Positions 6,482 through 15,039 of a stretch of DNA of 64,000 bases are shown one piece after another. Source of the stretch: UMGS1696 sp964621755 (GTDB lineage Bacteria; Bacillota; Clostridia; Oscillospirales; CAG-272); NCBI GenBank assembly GCA_964621755.1, contig CAZUPI010000011.1, forward strand, positions 1 through 64,000, given 5' to 3'. The notes under the pieces were generated by a model, which had not been told where the DNA came from, made no database searches, and saw only the letters and a list, made by a program, of their open reading frames with translations. The position numbers and the translations under genes were made by a program. Each line of letters starts with the position of its first letter. Position 1 is the stretch's first letter.

Positions 6482-7013
6482 TCATTCTTCAATCACGCTG
6501 ACTAACTCATCCAAATTTTTCCGTTTTTTCATACGCAGTTTGTCTCCATCTGTCGCATATCCAAGTGTAATCACCAGCCGCACCGCATTGTCAAGACCGC
6601 ATATCTTCCTTACTTTTTTGTCATCAAACCAGCCAAGAATACAGGTCCCGAGACCCTGTGCTGTGGCTTCAGCGGTAATATATGCCGAAAGAATCCCGAT
6701 GTCAACGAGCGATAATCGTTCCCCTTGACTTTCGCTCCAAGTCCAGCAGTTACCACATAAGGGTTCTCGGATATGACGATAAAAACGGGAACATCACTTG
6801 CAAATTTGTTCATCCCCATACCCTGCACAGCTTTTGCAACTTGCTTTGCCGCATTCCCCTTGCAAATTGTCATGTGATAGGGTTGACCGTTACATGCTGA
6901 TGGAGACAGCCGTGCCGCGTGTAATACGGCATCGATTTTTGCTGTTCAACAGCTTTTTCCGCATCATAGCTGCGGCAGGATTGGCGGTTCTCAGCAATTT
7001 CCATAAAGTTCAT
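6482..7013 (-). pseudogene. Nitroreductase-family gene broken by two frameshifts
   Basis: ATG 7013 (after AGGGAG) begins MNFMEIAENRQSCRSYDAEK, the usual FMN-dependent nitroreductase opening with the R-x-SxR flavin motif. Near 6936-6940 one base is missing from an A run, and the protein resumes in another frame as IDAVLHAARLSPSACNGQPY, then GNAAKQVAKAVQGMGMNKFA. Near 6703-6706 a second base is missing, after which the third frame gives DIGILSAYITAEATAQGLG and runs to TGA 6484-6482. Restoring both bases would give a full-length protein of about 176 residues. The normal product would reduce nitro or quinone compounds with NAD(P)H. As written it is inactive. Confidence 0.85.
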
Positions 7014-7060
7014 ATCTGTTTCTCCCTTGCATCAAAAATCTAAATATCGGAATACCATCA

Positions 7061-8026
7061 TTATTCGTTAAGTGTCTTGAATATTTCCGTCCAAACGCTC
7101 TCGTCCTGTGCAGTCATACGATTCCAGTCAAAAGAAGCGATAAAGGCAGCTTTCTGTTCCGGCGTTTCCAGCTCTTTCTTTTTCGACTTTTTTGCCAGTG
7201 TCGCAAAAAATTCCTCCATATATTTTACAGCATCCTCGGTATAGTTGGGATTGTGTCCCTTATTTGACACAAGCAAAAAGCGGATGTTTTCTTTATCCGC
7301 AAGTCCCTCTTTCAAAGCATCGTAATGAACTGCCTTATAGCACCGCTTATCATTATCCGAATAGATAAGCAAAACTTTTGCTGACGTGTTTGAAAGAGAT
7401 TTCACAGCGTTGTAATCCACAAATTTTGGATTTGCCTGCCGTTCCAGCTCCATGATGGGCTTGCAGAAGCCCTTCATTATACCTCCGAAATAGGAGTTAA
7501 TCAGCATTTCCACAGACACAAAACCGGAAATCGCAACGACATGGGAAATATCCGGGTAAAGTGCGGAAATATTCAGCGTTGAAAATCCGCCCCAGCTGTG
7601 TCCGACCACGGAAATATCGCAGCCATGAAATCTGCTGTCTGATTTGAGTACCGTTATACAGTCGTTCAAATCGCAGAGAGACTGCGCCATTCCGTTCGGC
7701 GTCTCTCCGCCCGATTCCATACATCCTGTGTGGTCATACGCAAAGACGGTGAAGCCGTGCCTGCACAGCAGCTCGATTTCTTTCATGTACGCTTTGTGCC
7801 CACCGCCAAAACCGTGGTCGAACACAATCATTCTGCCCTGAATGGGACTGTCGTAATGATAGATATACCCCTGCAGGTCATGTCCGGCAGAAGCCTTGAA
7901 CGAATATGCTTTCTTATGTAAGCCGGGAAAATCATCCGACGAAAAATAGAACACATTTCCAGTATCATCACAGCGGGTATATACCATACCTTTGTACATT
8001 TTTATCACTTGTTTCTCAAAAATCAT
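7061..8026 (-). CDS. Alpha/beta hydrolase of the serine aminopeptidase/lysophospholipase type
   Basis: The 321-residue protein starts at ATG 8026, which has AAAGGGG upstream. An in-frame ATG at 8047 lacks a ribosome binding site. The fold signatures are an oxyanion-region DHGFGGGHKAYM, the nucleophile elbow GHSWGG (Ser near residue 147), an acid in LLIYSDNDK and the catalytic His in KGHNPNYT. There is no signal peptide or membrane anchor, so it is cytosolic. The substrate cannot be told from sequence: esters, monoacylglycerols and peptides are all known for this family. It has its own promoter at 8072-8100 and is the first intact housekeeping-like gene after the decayed left region. Confidence 0.85.
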   Translation of the reverse strand: MIFEKQVIKMYKGMVYTRCDDTGNVFYFSSDDFPGLHKKAYSFKASAGHDLQGYIYHYDSPIQGRMIVFDHGFGGGHKAYMKEIELLCRHGFTVFAYDHTGCMESGGETPNGMAQSLCDLNDCITVLKSDSRFHGCDISVVGHSWGGFSTLNISALYPDISHVVAISGFVSVEMLINSYFGGIMKGFCKPIMELERQANPKFVDYNAVKSLSNTSAKVLLIYSDNDKRCYKAVHYDALKEGLADKENIRFLLVSNKGHNPNYTEDAVKYMEEFFATLAKKSKKKELETPEQKAAFIASFDWNRMTAQDESVWTEIFKTLNE

Positions 8027-8071
8027 TCTGCTTTCCCCTTTTGTCATCGAGCATAAATCTTCTAAAATTTA

Positions 8072-8100
8072 ATTATATCTCTTTTGGTAGGATATGTCAA
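8072..8100 (-). promoter_or_regulatory. Sigma-A promoter of the alpha/beta hydrolase
   Basis: On the minus strand TTGACA (8100-8095), 17 bases and TATAAT (8077-8072) match consensus exactly, 46 bases ahead of the chosen start codon. Confidence 0.85.
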
Positions 8101-8183
8101 GGATTGAACGATAGCATTACTCGTTGCTTACAGCGTATCAATATTATAGAATGATTCGTTCCTGCTTGAACCTTGAAACAAAT

Positions 8184-8230
8184 AAAAATACCGCATATTC
8201 ACCCATTTTAGGGGATATGCGGTATTTTTT
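8184..8230 (-). terminator. Intrinsic terminator behind tRNA-Gly
   Basis: AAAAATACCGCATAT (8184-8198) pairs with ATATGCGGTATTTTT (8215-8229). The stem is followed on both strands by T-rich sequence. It closes the short tRNA transcript on the minus strand. Confidence 0.8.
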
Positions 8231-8234
8231 CAGC

Positions 8235-8305
8235 AGCGGATGGGGGGAATCGAACCCCTAACTCAAGCTTGGGAAGCTGGCGTTTTACCACTAAACTACA
8301 TCCGC
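8235..8305 (-). tRNA. tRNA-Gly, anticodon CCC
   Basis: The minus strand gives a 71-base cloverleaf: acceptor stem GCGGATG with CATCCGC (discriminator T), D arm GTTT/AAAC, anticodon loop TTCCCAA, T loop TTCGATT. The anticodon CCC reads GGG. Two stems carry mismatches: position 28-42 in the anticodon stem (C with T) and position 49-65 in the T stem (A with C). CCA is not encoded. It has its own consensus promoter (8335-8363) and terminator, so it forms a one-gene unit. The mismatches may be tolerated because GGG can also be read by a tRNA-Gly with a UCC anticodon elsewhere. Confidence 0.92.
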
Positions 8306-8334
8306 GCACGCATCGTATTGTTTACGATACGTGT

Positions 8335-8363
8335 ATTATAGCATCTTTCTTCGGATTTGTCAA
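8335..8363 (-). promoter_or_regulatory. Promoter of tRNA-Gly
   Basis: TTGACA (8363-8358), 17 bases, TATAAT (8340-8335) on the minus strand, 29 bases ahead of the mature tRNA 5' end. Confidence 0.85.
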
Positions 8364-8405
8364 GAATCCCCATGTGATTTTTGCGAAAATTTCCCCCTGC
8401 CGCTG

Positions 8406-8732
8406 TCAGGATGCGAGATATCTTTCCAGCCATGTGACACCGACGTCAAGCGCCTCATAAAGTCCAGTTTTCATTGCCTCTTTTACGACGCGTTCCTTTT
8501 TTGGAACATCCGGGTCAGTGCTTACCAGCTGGATATAAACTTTATCCGGCACTTTTCTGCCCTTGAATTCCGTTTCAGACATGATTATCATCTGGAGTAT
8601 ATACTTGTCGGATACATTGCCGTAGCATATTACATTGTCTTCCCGAACAAGAGGTCTGTTTTTATATAGTACAAAGTCACCGTCAACCGTCGAAGTAACA
8701 TCTTTCTTATCTACAATCCAATCTGCCATCAT
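8406..8732 (-). CDS. Conserved small protein of unknown function
   Basis: This 108-residue cytosolic protein begins MMADWIVDKKDVTSTV; AAAGGA lies five bases before the first ATG. It is predicted to be mixed alpha/beta with a run of strands (FVLYKNRPLVREDNVICYG, KYILQMIIM) and a C-terminal helix ending TWLERYLAS. I see no catalytic or metal motif and do not recognise a family. It is transcribed alone from a consensus promoter (8773-8801) and lies between tRNA-Gly and the desulfurase-like gene, all on the minus strand. Confidence 0.75.
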   Translation of the reverse strand: MMADWIVDKKDVTSTVDGDFVLYKNRPLVREDNVICYGNVSDKYILQMIIMSETEFKGRKVPDKVYIQLVSTDPDVPKKERVVKEAMKTGLYEALDVGVTWLERYLAS

Positions 8733-8772
8733 GATATTCCTTTCTCAATTTATAGTATAGTTCAATTACATT

Positions 8773-8801
8773 ATTATACTATATTTTGAGTTTTATGTCA
8801 A
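8773..8801 (-). promoter_or_regulatory. Promoter of the 108-residue protein
   Basis: TTGACA (8801-8796), 17 bases, TATAAT (8778-8773) on the minus strand. Confidence 0.85.
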
Positions 8802-8836
8802 GGATTATGTTGTAGCTTTTTAAATATAGAAACATA

Positions 8837-8895
8837 TCAGGCTAACCGCGGAGTCTGCAGAGTTGCCTATTCTACAGCCATTGCGGTTAACCTGA
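8837..8895 (-). terminator. Long-loop hairpin after the desulfurase-like gene
   Basis: TCAGGCTAACCGC (8837-8849) and GCGGTTAACCTGA (8883-8895) form a 13-pair stem with one G-U pair around a 33-base loop. On the minus strand it is followed by TATGTTTCTATATTT. It probably ends the two-gene transcript 10305-8928. Confidence 0.55.
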
Positions 8896-8927
8896 AACGT
8901 ATAATTTTCTACTTTAGCCCATGGCTC

Positions 8928-10076
8928 TCAAGTGCGATTTCCCTCTGATTTTCCAAAATCGAGTATCGCACGCGCCAGCGCATTTACATCCGACATCCTG
9001 TTCATGTACGAAAATCCCGCGCGAATATGCCCGTTTTCAAAACTGCCAATTGTACGATGGGCAAGAGGTGCACAGTGATAACCAGTCCGGACACATATTC
9101 CGTGCGACGCAAGGTATTCACCAGCCTCGGCCGGTGAATGGCCGTCGAGATTAAAGCCTATAACAGAACTATTTGTGTCGCCATATAAAGTGACGCCGGA
9201 ACTATTCCCTATCATTTCAATCAGTGCGGCTGACAGCGTGCATTCGTGAACGTGAATTTCCTCAAGTCCAACACGATTCACAAAGTTTATCCCCGCCAGC
9301 AGTCCTGCAATAGCCGGCAGCGGTATCGTCCCAGCTTCAAGGCGCTCAGGAAGTTCATCCGGCATAGCAACGTCGAGAGAATTGATTCCCGCGCCGCCTT
9401 CGATAATAGTATGATAACGTACATCATCCCCGGAAATGAGCAAACCGACTCCCATTGGACCAAACAATCCCTTATGCCCAGGCATACACAGAGATGTGAT
9501 GTTCATCCGCCGTACATCTATCGGAAGATGCCCAGCACTCTGCGCTGCATCGACAATAAAGTGAATATGGTGCTCCGCGCAAAACTTTCCGATAGCTTCA
9601 ATCGGCAGGATGCGGGAGCAGATATTCGATTGATGGGTAGCGATAATAATTTTAGTATTTGGACGAAGATGGCTTTCTATATTTTGCAAAACTTCATTTT
9701 CTTCACCGGATGCATCGTAGATATCGGATTCTGCGATTCCTGCGTTTGTTAACGCCATCACCGGCCGGTATGCGGCGTTGTGTGCGTAGTTGTCAATGAG
9801 GATATGACATCCCGGTTCCGCAAGCCCTTTTATAGCATAATTGAGCGCATGGGTAGCATTTACGGTAAACACAACGTTTTCGGGATTTGCACCGAACATA
9901 TCAGCAGCAGCGGACCGACAGTCGAAAACAAGCTCCGACGCAGCAGTCGAAAGTTTATGCGAACCACGTCCGGGATTTCCGCCTCTTTTCCGCATCGCTT
10001 CTGCTACCGCACGAATAACCGGTTCGGGCTTTGGAAAGGTAGTGGCGGCATTGTCGAGATAAATCATCGGTACCAC
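8928..10076 (-). CDS. Cysteine desulfurase-family aminotransferase (class V)
   Basis: This 382-residue PLP enzyme carries the class-V motifs: YLDNAATTFPKP at the start, THQSNICSRILPIEAIGKFC, DAAQSAGHLPID for the cofactor-binding Asp and Gln, the Schiff-base Lys in PGHKGLFGP (near residue 209) and a candidate catalytic Cys in RTGYHCAPLAHRT. It belongs to the subgroup often annotated as cysteine desulfurase family protein (TIGR01977-like) rather than true IscS/SufS. The start is GTG 10076, chosen because GGGGAAG lies seven bases upstream; ATG 10067 is the alternative. Only one base separates it from the DUF3343 gene. It likely removes sulfur or selenium from Cys or selenocysteine and passes it to that small partner; the substrate is inferred. 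Confidence 0.88.
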   Translation of the reverse strand: MVPMIYLDNAATTFPKPEPVIRAVAEAMRKRGGNPGRGSHKLSTAASELVFDCRSAAADMFGANPENVVFTVNATHALNYAIKGLAEPGCHILIDNYAHNAAYRPVMALTNAGIAESDIYDASGEENEVLQNIESHLRPNTKIIIATHQSNICSRILPIEAIGKFCAEHHIHFIVDAAQSAGHLPIDVRRMNITSLCMPGHKGLFGPMGVGLLISGDDVRYHTIIEGGAGINSLDVAMPDELPERLEAGTIPLPAIAGLLAGINFVNRVGLEEIHVHECTLSAALIEMIGNSSGVTLYGDTNSSVIGFNLDGHSPAEAGEYLASHGICVRTGYHCAPLAHRTIGSFENGHIRAGFSYMNRMSDVNALARAILDFGKSEGNRT

Positions 10077-10077
10077 G

Positions 10078-10305
10078 TCATCTTCCCCTTCCTATCACAT
10101 CGCCATATACAATGTTTTTTTTATCAAGCACATTGGTAAGTGTATCGACATCAGCACAATTCAGCCGAATACCTATCGAACAGCCATGGCGTGTCACGGA
10201 TGGGTCGACCGACACCACTTCCGTCATAATTTTTTCAAAAGCGGCAGCACGTCGAGCCCGTTCCGCCGCAGTTCGTGTTTTCATTGCTATTATACAATCT
10301 GGCAT
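10078..10305 (-). CDS. DUF3343 putative sulfur/selenium carrier protein
   Basis: The 75-residue protein MPDCIIAMKTRTAAERARRA, then SVDPSVTRHGCSIGIRLNC, has the DUF3343 pattern of a small alpha/beta fold with a Cys in the HGCS turn (residue 42). DUF3343 is described as Se/S carrier-like and is often found beside class-V cysteine desulfurase-like enzymes, exactly as here. AGGAAGGA precedes the ATG. The pair is transcribed together. The carrier role is inferred from family naming and context. Confidence 0.8.
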   Translation of the reverse strand: MPDCIIAMKTRTAAERARRAAAFEKIMTEVVSVDPSVTRHGCSIGIRLNCADVDTLTNVLDKKNIVYGDVIGRGR

Positions 10306-10351
10306 ATTTTAATCCTTCCTTTGTTATATATGAGATATATTGGCATGAGAG

Positions 10352-10528
10352 ATGCAGATAGGATGCCGCCTATCCACATTCCTCCCTCCCAATATAGTTC
10401 TGCCAGTTACAGGATATGCTGCAACACCTGAGAAAGTTCAGCTGCTCAAGTTTGCTCCAAGCAATCGCCTCACTTCATTCATGGAGATTACGATAAAGCC
10501 ACAAAATTCAAATCGAACAATGTCTTGA
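10352..10528 (+). other. Weak 58-codon open frame in the gap ahead of the T-box leader
   Basis: The 240 bases between the DUF3343 gene and the pheS promoter hold one plus-strand frame from ATG 10352 to TGA 10528. Part of it looks protein-like (YAATPEKVQLLKFAPSNRL), but there is no good ribosome binding site and no family resemblance. I see nothing else in this gap. Confidence 0.15.
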
Positions 10529-10547
10529 AAATTTTTTCAGATACTGC

Positions 10548-10576
10548 TTGCAAATAAAGAGCGATAGTGATATAAT
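10548..10576 (+). promoter_or_regulatory. Promoter of the pheS T-box operon
   Basis: TTGCAA (10548-10553), 17 bases, TATAAT (10571-10576), with TGA directly ahead of the -10 box as an extended -10 element. Confidence 0.8.
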
Positions 10577-10584
10577 ATAAAGGA

Positions 10585-10852
10585 ATATTGAAACGCTGTG
10601 ACGAAGAGTGTACAGTAAGGTCGCCGCATGCAGAGAGCCGGAATCGGTAGGCTGCAAGTTCCGGCTGCGGTATTGTTGTACTTTCGCTTCGGAGCGGACA
10701 GGGTGAAGCGCGGATAGATATCCGCAGGTAGCTCTGTACGGGTCGGACACGTTATCGTTCGTCGAGAGTCGTGTTTTTTTCACGGAATCCGGGTGGTACC
10801 GCGGCGTTTTGTCGTCCCAGTTTGCCAGTGCGGCAAGCCGGGATTTTTTTTA
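10585..10852 (+). promoter_or_regulatory. T-box riboswitch controlling pheS and downstream genes
   Basis: The leader has the T-box hallmarks: a stem I with GACGAAGAGTGTACAG and CAGAGAGCCGG elements, a stem III region, the 14-base-core T-box sequence GGGTGGTACCGCGG (10791-10804), and a terminator (10814-10851) with CCC-AG-TTTGCC pairing to GGCAAGCC-GGG followed by eight Ts. Uncharged tRNA binding through a specifier codon and the T-box bulge stabilises the antiterminator. Phe codons (TTT, TTC) occur in the distal part of stem I at 10682-10690, consistent with a Phe specifier, but I could not fold stem I well enough to name the exact triplet. Confidence 0.9.
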
Positions 10853-10900
10853 TTGCCGCCCATTGTCAATCGAAAATTCAGAAAGGAATCAATATAAGTC

Positions 10901-11914
10901 ATGAGAGAAACCCTTGAAAAAATTAAAGCCGAGGCGCTCGAAGCCCTCTCCTCCCCCTCGGCGTCCATTGAGGATTTGAGAATCAAGTATCTCGGTAAAA
11001 AAGGCGAGCTCACCGCCGTTCTCCGCGGTATGGGTAAGCTGTCCGCGGAAGAGCGTCCGATAATCGGCCAGCTCGCCAACGATATCCGCGCGGACATCGA
11101 AGCAAAAATCGAACAACTCACCGCGGCACGCCGTGAACGCGAAATTCATGAAAAACTCGAGTCGGAAAAACTCGACGTCACCATCCCCGGTGACAAAATT
11201 CCTCAGGGACACTTCCACCCGCTGGCACTCGGGCAGCGTCAGTTGGAAGAAATCTTCCTCGGCATGGGTTATTCCATCGTAGAGGGTCCGGAAGTCGAAT
11301 TTGACTACTACAATTTCCAGGCGCTGAATATTCCAAAGGACCACCCCGCACGCGATACGCAGGATACCTTCTACATCACGGACAACATCCTGCTCCGCTC
11401 TCAGACTTCCCCTGTGCAGGCGCGCACCATGGAAAAGCAGCAGCCTCCGATAAAGATTATCTCCCCCGGGCGTGTTTACCGCTCCGACGCGGTTGACGCT
11501 ACCCACTCTCCGCTCTTCCATCAGGTAGAAGGTTTGGTCGTAGACCGTGGTATTACAATGGGCGACCTCAAGGGAACTCTTGAAATGTTCGCAAAAACCA
11601 TGTTCGGCGAAGAAACCAAAATTCGTTTCCGTCCGCACCATTTTCCCTTCACCGAACCGTCGGCAGAGGTCGATGTGTCCTGCTTCGTATGCGGCGGCAA
11701 GGGATGCCGTCTCTGCAAAGGAGAAGGATGGATTGAAGTCCTCGGCGCCGGCATGGTGCATCCGAACGTTCTCCGCATGTGCGGTATTGACCCCGAGATA
11801 TACAGCGGATTCGCTTTCGGTTTGGGCGTCGAACGTATTGTCATGCTCAAATACCACATCGACGACATGCGCCTTCTGTACGAAAACGATGTGAGATTCC
11901 TGAATCAGTTCTAA
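10901..11914 (+). CDS. pheS: Phenylalanyl-tRNA synthetase alpha subunit
   Basis: The 337-residue alpha chain charges tRNA-Phe together with PheT in an alpha2-beta2 complex. The N-terminal 90 residues form the coiled-coil tRNA-binding arm (ETLEKIKAEALEALSSPSAS). The catalytic domain carries the class-II motifs: the GPEVEFDYYNFQALNIP block, motif 2 around HSPLFHQVEGLVVD and RFRPHHFPFTEPS, and motif 3 in GFAFGLGVERIVML. Residues CFVCGGKGCRLCKGEGW match the usual cysteine-containing segment. It is controlled by the T-box leader. Unusually, a uridine kinase-like gene sits between it and pheT. The ribosome binding site AAAGGA is rather far (13 bases) from the ATG. Confidence 0.98.
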   Translation: MRETLEKIKAEALEALSSPSASIEDLRIKYLGKKGELTAVLRGMGKLSAEERPIIGQLANDIRADIEAKIEQLTAARREREIHEKLESEKLDVTIPGDKIPQGHFHPLALGQRQLEEIFLGMGYSIVEGPEVEFDYYNFQALNIPKDHPARDTQDTFYITDNILLRSQTSPVQARTMEKQQPPIKIISPGRVYRSDAVDATHSPLFHQVEGLVVDRGITMGDLKGTLEMFAKTMFGEETKIRFRPHHFPFTEPSAEVDVSCFVCGGKGCRLCKGEGWIEVLGAGMVHPNVLRMCGIDPEIYSGFAFGLGVERIVMLKYHIDDMRLLYENDVRFLNQF

Positions 11915-11946
11915 AATAATTTTAACAATAAGAGGTAAAGCATATC

Positions 11947-12489
11947 ATGTTTGTTATCGGCATCGCGGGCGGGACTTGCAGCGGCAAAAGCACACTGACC
12001 GATAAGCTTGCCGCATATTATGGGGAATCCTGTCGGGTTATCCACATAGATTCCTATTTCAGACAGCCCCCTATTACCACCATCGCTCCCATCACAGGAA
12101 TCGAATACGTCGAGCACAATCACCCAGACGCACTCTACCTCGACTCGCTGTACCGCGATTTTGAGGAAGCGATTTCGTCTGACGAACACAAAATCGTAAT
12201 CATCGAAGGACTGTTTGCCCTATATCTCGATAGAATCCGCGAAAAACTCGACCTGAAAATTTTCGTTGACCTCGACAGCGATGAGAGACTTGTACGCAGA
12301 ATCAAGAGATTCGCTGCACGCGGTCAGACGTTTGAGGAGGTCACCGACCGCTATATCGACACGGTCAGATTCCGCCATAACGAGCTTATCGAACCTACAA
12401 GATGGCACGCGGATATGGTCGTAAATGGCATCTTCAAAGAAAAAACAGTATCTATCATCACAACATACGTCGACTCAATGATTCACTGA
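11947..12489 (+). CDS. Uridine kinase-like P-loop kinase inserted between pheS and pheT
   Basis: The 180-residue protein begins with a P-loop, GGTCSGKS at residues 8-15, followed by HIDSYFRQPP and a Walker-B-like strand KIVIIEGLFALYL. Those are the landmarks of the uridine kinase/phosphoribulokinase family, which phosphorylates uridine or a related small molecule with ATP. It is shorter than standard Udk (about 205-210 residues) and the part after residue 85 is divergent, so the substrate is not certain. It is co-oriented with pheS (32-base gap) and pheT (103-base gap) and is probably under the same T-box. Confidence 0.8.
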   Translation: MFVIGIAGGTCSGKSTLTDKLAAYYGESCRVIHIDSYFRQPPITTIAPITGIEYVEHNHPDALYLDSLYRDFEEAISSDEHKIVIIEGLFALYLDRIREKLDLKIFVDLDSDERLVRRIKRFAARGQTFEEVTDRYIDTVRFRHNELIEPTRWHADMVVNGIFKEKTVSIITTYVDSMIH

Positions 12490-12592
12490 AAATACGCACG
12501 TTCCCTATTCTCTTCCCCCAGTATAAAGTTTTTGAAAGGGGTTTTCTTCATGAAGCCCTCACAAACAAAATCATAGAAAGGTTATATTCACC

Positions 12593-15007
12593 ATGCAGCT
12601 TTCAATGAAATGGCTCGCTGACTATACCGACGTCAGCGATATTACAATAAAAGAGTACTGCGACAGAATGACAATGTCCGGAAGCAAGGTCGAGGGATAT
12701 GAAGAGCTCGGCACCGATATTTCCAACGTTGTCTGCGGCAAAATTCTCGAAATTACCCATCACCCGAACGCAGAGCGTCTCGTTATCTGCAAGGTTGACG
12801 TCGGCGCAGATGCCCCAATTCAGGTTATCACTGCGGCTACCAACGTATTTGAGGGCGCAGTTGTTCCTGTGGCCCGCGATGGCGCGCACCTTCCCGGCGG
12901 CGTCAAAATCAAAAAAGGCAAACTTCGCGGCGAGGTTTCCGAAGGCATGTTCTGCTCTATCGCTGAGCTTGGTCTGACCCTCCACGACATGCCGGGCGCA
13001 ATTGAGGATGGAATTCTCATTCTCGGTGACGTTGGACTTGGCGACACGCCAATTGGCGCTGATATGGTAGAAGCGCTCGATCTTCGCGATACAGTCGTGG
13101 AATTTGAAATCACATCCAACCGTCCTGACTGCCTCTCCGTCCTCGGTCTTGCCCGCGAATCTGCGGTGACCTTCGGCCGGAAGCTGAATATCCCTACCCC
13201 CAAAAAGCCTACTGTGTCTAACGACGAGGAGGATATCTCGAAATATCTCACGGTTAGCATTTCCGATCCTGAACATTGCTACCGCTATTCCTCCCGCGTC
13301 GTTAAAAATGTAAAAATCGCGCCCTCTCCGCTGTGGCTTAGAATGAAGCTGCGTGCGTCCGGCGTTCGCCCCATCAATAACATCGTCGACATCACCAACT
13401 ACGTTATGCTCGAGTATGGTCAGCCGATGCACGCTTTCGACTATAGATGCCTTGACGGTTCTACCATCAACGTCCGCAAAGCGGAAGATGGCGAAAAATT
13501 CGTTTCCCTCGACAGCATTTCTCATGAACTCGATTCCACCATGCTCGTGATTGCCGATGGGAAGAAAGCAGTGGCTCTTGCCGGTGTTATGGGCGGCGAA
13601 AACAGCGAAATCACCGACGATACCAAAACAGTCGTCTTCGAATCCGCGACATTCCATCCTGGCAATGTCCGCGTGACTGCCAAAAAGCTCGGCATGAGAA
13701 CCGAATCCTCCGCAAGATTTGAAAAAGGTCTTGACTGCGAAAACACCATGCCCGCTCTCGACCGTGCATGTGAGCTGGTGGAACTGCTCGGCGCGGGTGA
13801 AATCGTCAATGGAACCATCGATGTCTACCCCGAAAAGAAGCAAAAAGTCACCCTCCCGTTAAATGCCGACGTCATCAATACCTTCCTTGGCGTATCGCTG
13901 ACACAGGAATACATGGCTGAAACCCTCCGCAAGCTCGAATTCGAAGTTTCGGATGACCTCTCCACTGTTACAGTTCCCTTCTTCCGTGACGATGTGCGCT
14001 GCATGAACGACCTCGCCGAAGAAATCATCCGTATGTACGGCTATAATGAAATTCAGTCTACCCTTTCGAACTCCGCGAGCCCGACGGTCGGTGCCAGAAC
14101 CGAACGTCAGAGCTTCGACGTCCGCCTGCACGACATGCTCGTCGGCATGGGATTCAATGAAATCGAGACATTCTCGTTCGTCTCCCCGTTCTATTATGAT
14201 AAGATCCGTCTCGCAGCTGACGACATCCGCCGCAAGTGTGTGGTTATCTCAAACCCGCTCGGCGAGGATACCTCCGTCATGCGCACGACTGCACTTCCCT
14301 CTATGCTGAAGGTTCTCGCGGACAACTACAGTGTCAAGAATCGTGACGTTCTGCTGTTCGAAAACGCGAAAGTCTACTTGCCGACTACGGAAGATGAATT
14401 GCCGAACGAGCCTTCCCGTCTCACACTCGGCTTTACCTCTACCGACGACAAAGTCGGCTTCTACCGTATGAAAGGCTATATCGAAGCTATTCTGGGCATC
14501 GCCGGCGTAGCAAACGTTTCGTATAAATCCTGCACAACAGAACCAACGTTCCACCCGGGCAGATGTGCAGAAATCGTGACCGGAGATGTCACACTCGGCG
14601 TTTTCGGCGAAGCGCATCCTGAAACTGCGGAAAATTATGGCATCGGCTGCAAGGTCTACCTTGCTGAACTCGCCCTCGACGCAATTTTCGACGCACGCCG
14701 CACCGAAATTGCGTATACACCTGTTCCAAAGCATCCGGCAATCGAGCGTGACTTCTCATTCGTATGCGACGAACCGGTTGAAGCAGCAGCCGTTGCGGCA
14801 GTTATCAAATCCGCAAGCGTGCTCGTTGCAAGTGTGGAGCTGTTTGACATTTACCGCGGTCCTCAGATTGGCATTGGCAAGAAGAGCATGTCCTACGCTG
14901 TTATGCTCCGTGCAGCCGACCGCACTCTGACAGACGCAGAAGCGGACGAAGCGGTAAGCGCTATTTTGGCATCCCTTGAGAAAGAACTTAACGTCAAGCT
15001 GAGATAA
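12593..15007 (+). CDS. pheT: Phenylalanyl-tRNA synthetase beta subunit
   Basis: The 804-residue beta chain has the full-length architecture: a tRNA-binding EMAP/OB domain at about 39-150 (VVCGKILEITHHPNAERLVICKVD broken into its typical motif, VGADAPIQVITAATNV), B3/B4 editing domain at about 210-385 (SGVRPINNIVDITNYVMLEY, split across its motif), B5 domain at about 400-475 (FFRDDVRCMNDLAEEIIRMY), the catalytic-like core, and a C-terminal ferredoxin-fold anticodon-binding domain (YTPVPKHPAIERDFSFV, FDIYRGPQIGIGKKSMSYAV). AGAAAGG precedes the ATG. The phosphoribosyltransferase gene follows after 32 bases, likely in the same transcript. Confidence 0.97.
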   Translation: MQLSMKWLADYTDVSDITIKEYCDRMTMSGSKVEGYEELGTDISNVVCGKILEITHHPNAERLVICKVDVGADAPIQVITAATNVFEGAVVPVARDGAHLPGGVKIKKGKLRGEVSEGMFCSIAELGLTLHDMPGAIEDGILILGDVGLGDTPIGADMVEALDLRDTVVEFEITSNRPDCLSVLGLARESAVTFGRKLNIPTPKKPTVSNDEEDISKYLTVSISDPEHCYRYSSRVVKNVKIAPSPLWLRMKLRASGVRPINNIVDITNYVMLEYGQPMHAFDYRCLDGSTINVRKAEDGEKFVSLDSISHELDSTMLVIADGKKAVALAGVMGGENSEITDDTKTVVFESATFHPGNVRVTAKKLGMRTESSARFEKGLDCENTMPALDRACELVELLGAGEIVNGTIDVYPEKKQKVTLPLNADVINTFLGVSLTQEYMAETLRKLEFEVSDDLSTVTVPFFRDDVRCMNDLAEEIIRMYGYNEIQSTLSNSASPTVGARTERQSFDVRLHDMLVGMGFNEIETFSFVSPFYYDKIRLAADDIRRKCVVISNPLGEDTSVMRTTALPSMLKVLADNYSVKNRDVLLFENAKVYLPTTEDELPNEPSRLTLGFTSTDDKVGFYRMKGYIEAILGIAGVANVSYKSCTTEPTFHPGRCAEIVTGDVTLGVFGEAHPETAENYGIGCKVYLAELALDAIFDARRTEIAYTPVPKHPAIERDFSFVCDEPVEAAAVAAVIKSASVLVASVELFDIYRGPQIGIGKKSMSYAVMLRAADRTLTDAEADEAVSAILASLEKELNVKLR

Positions 15008-15039
15008 AAGTGCTATAATTACAAAAGGATGGCAATATC

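Noticed and set aside
10889..11857. 322-codon minus-strand open frame
   Set aside because: Antisense shadow of pheS.
12602..13843. 413-codon minus-strand open frame
   Set aside because: Antisense shadow of pheT.
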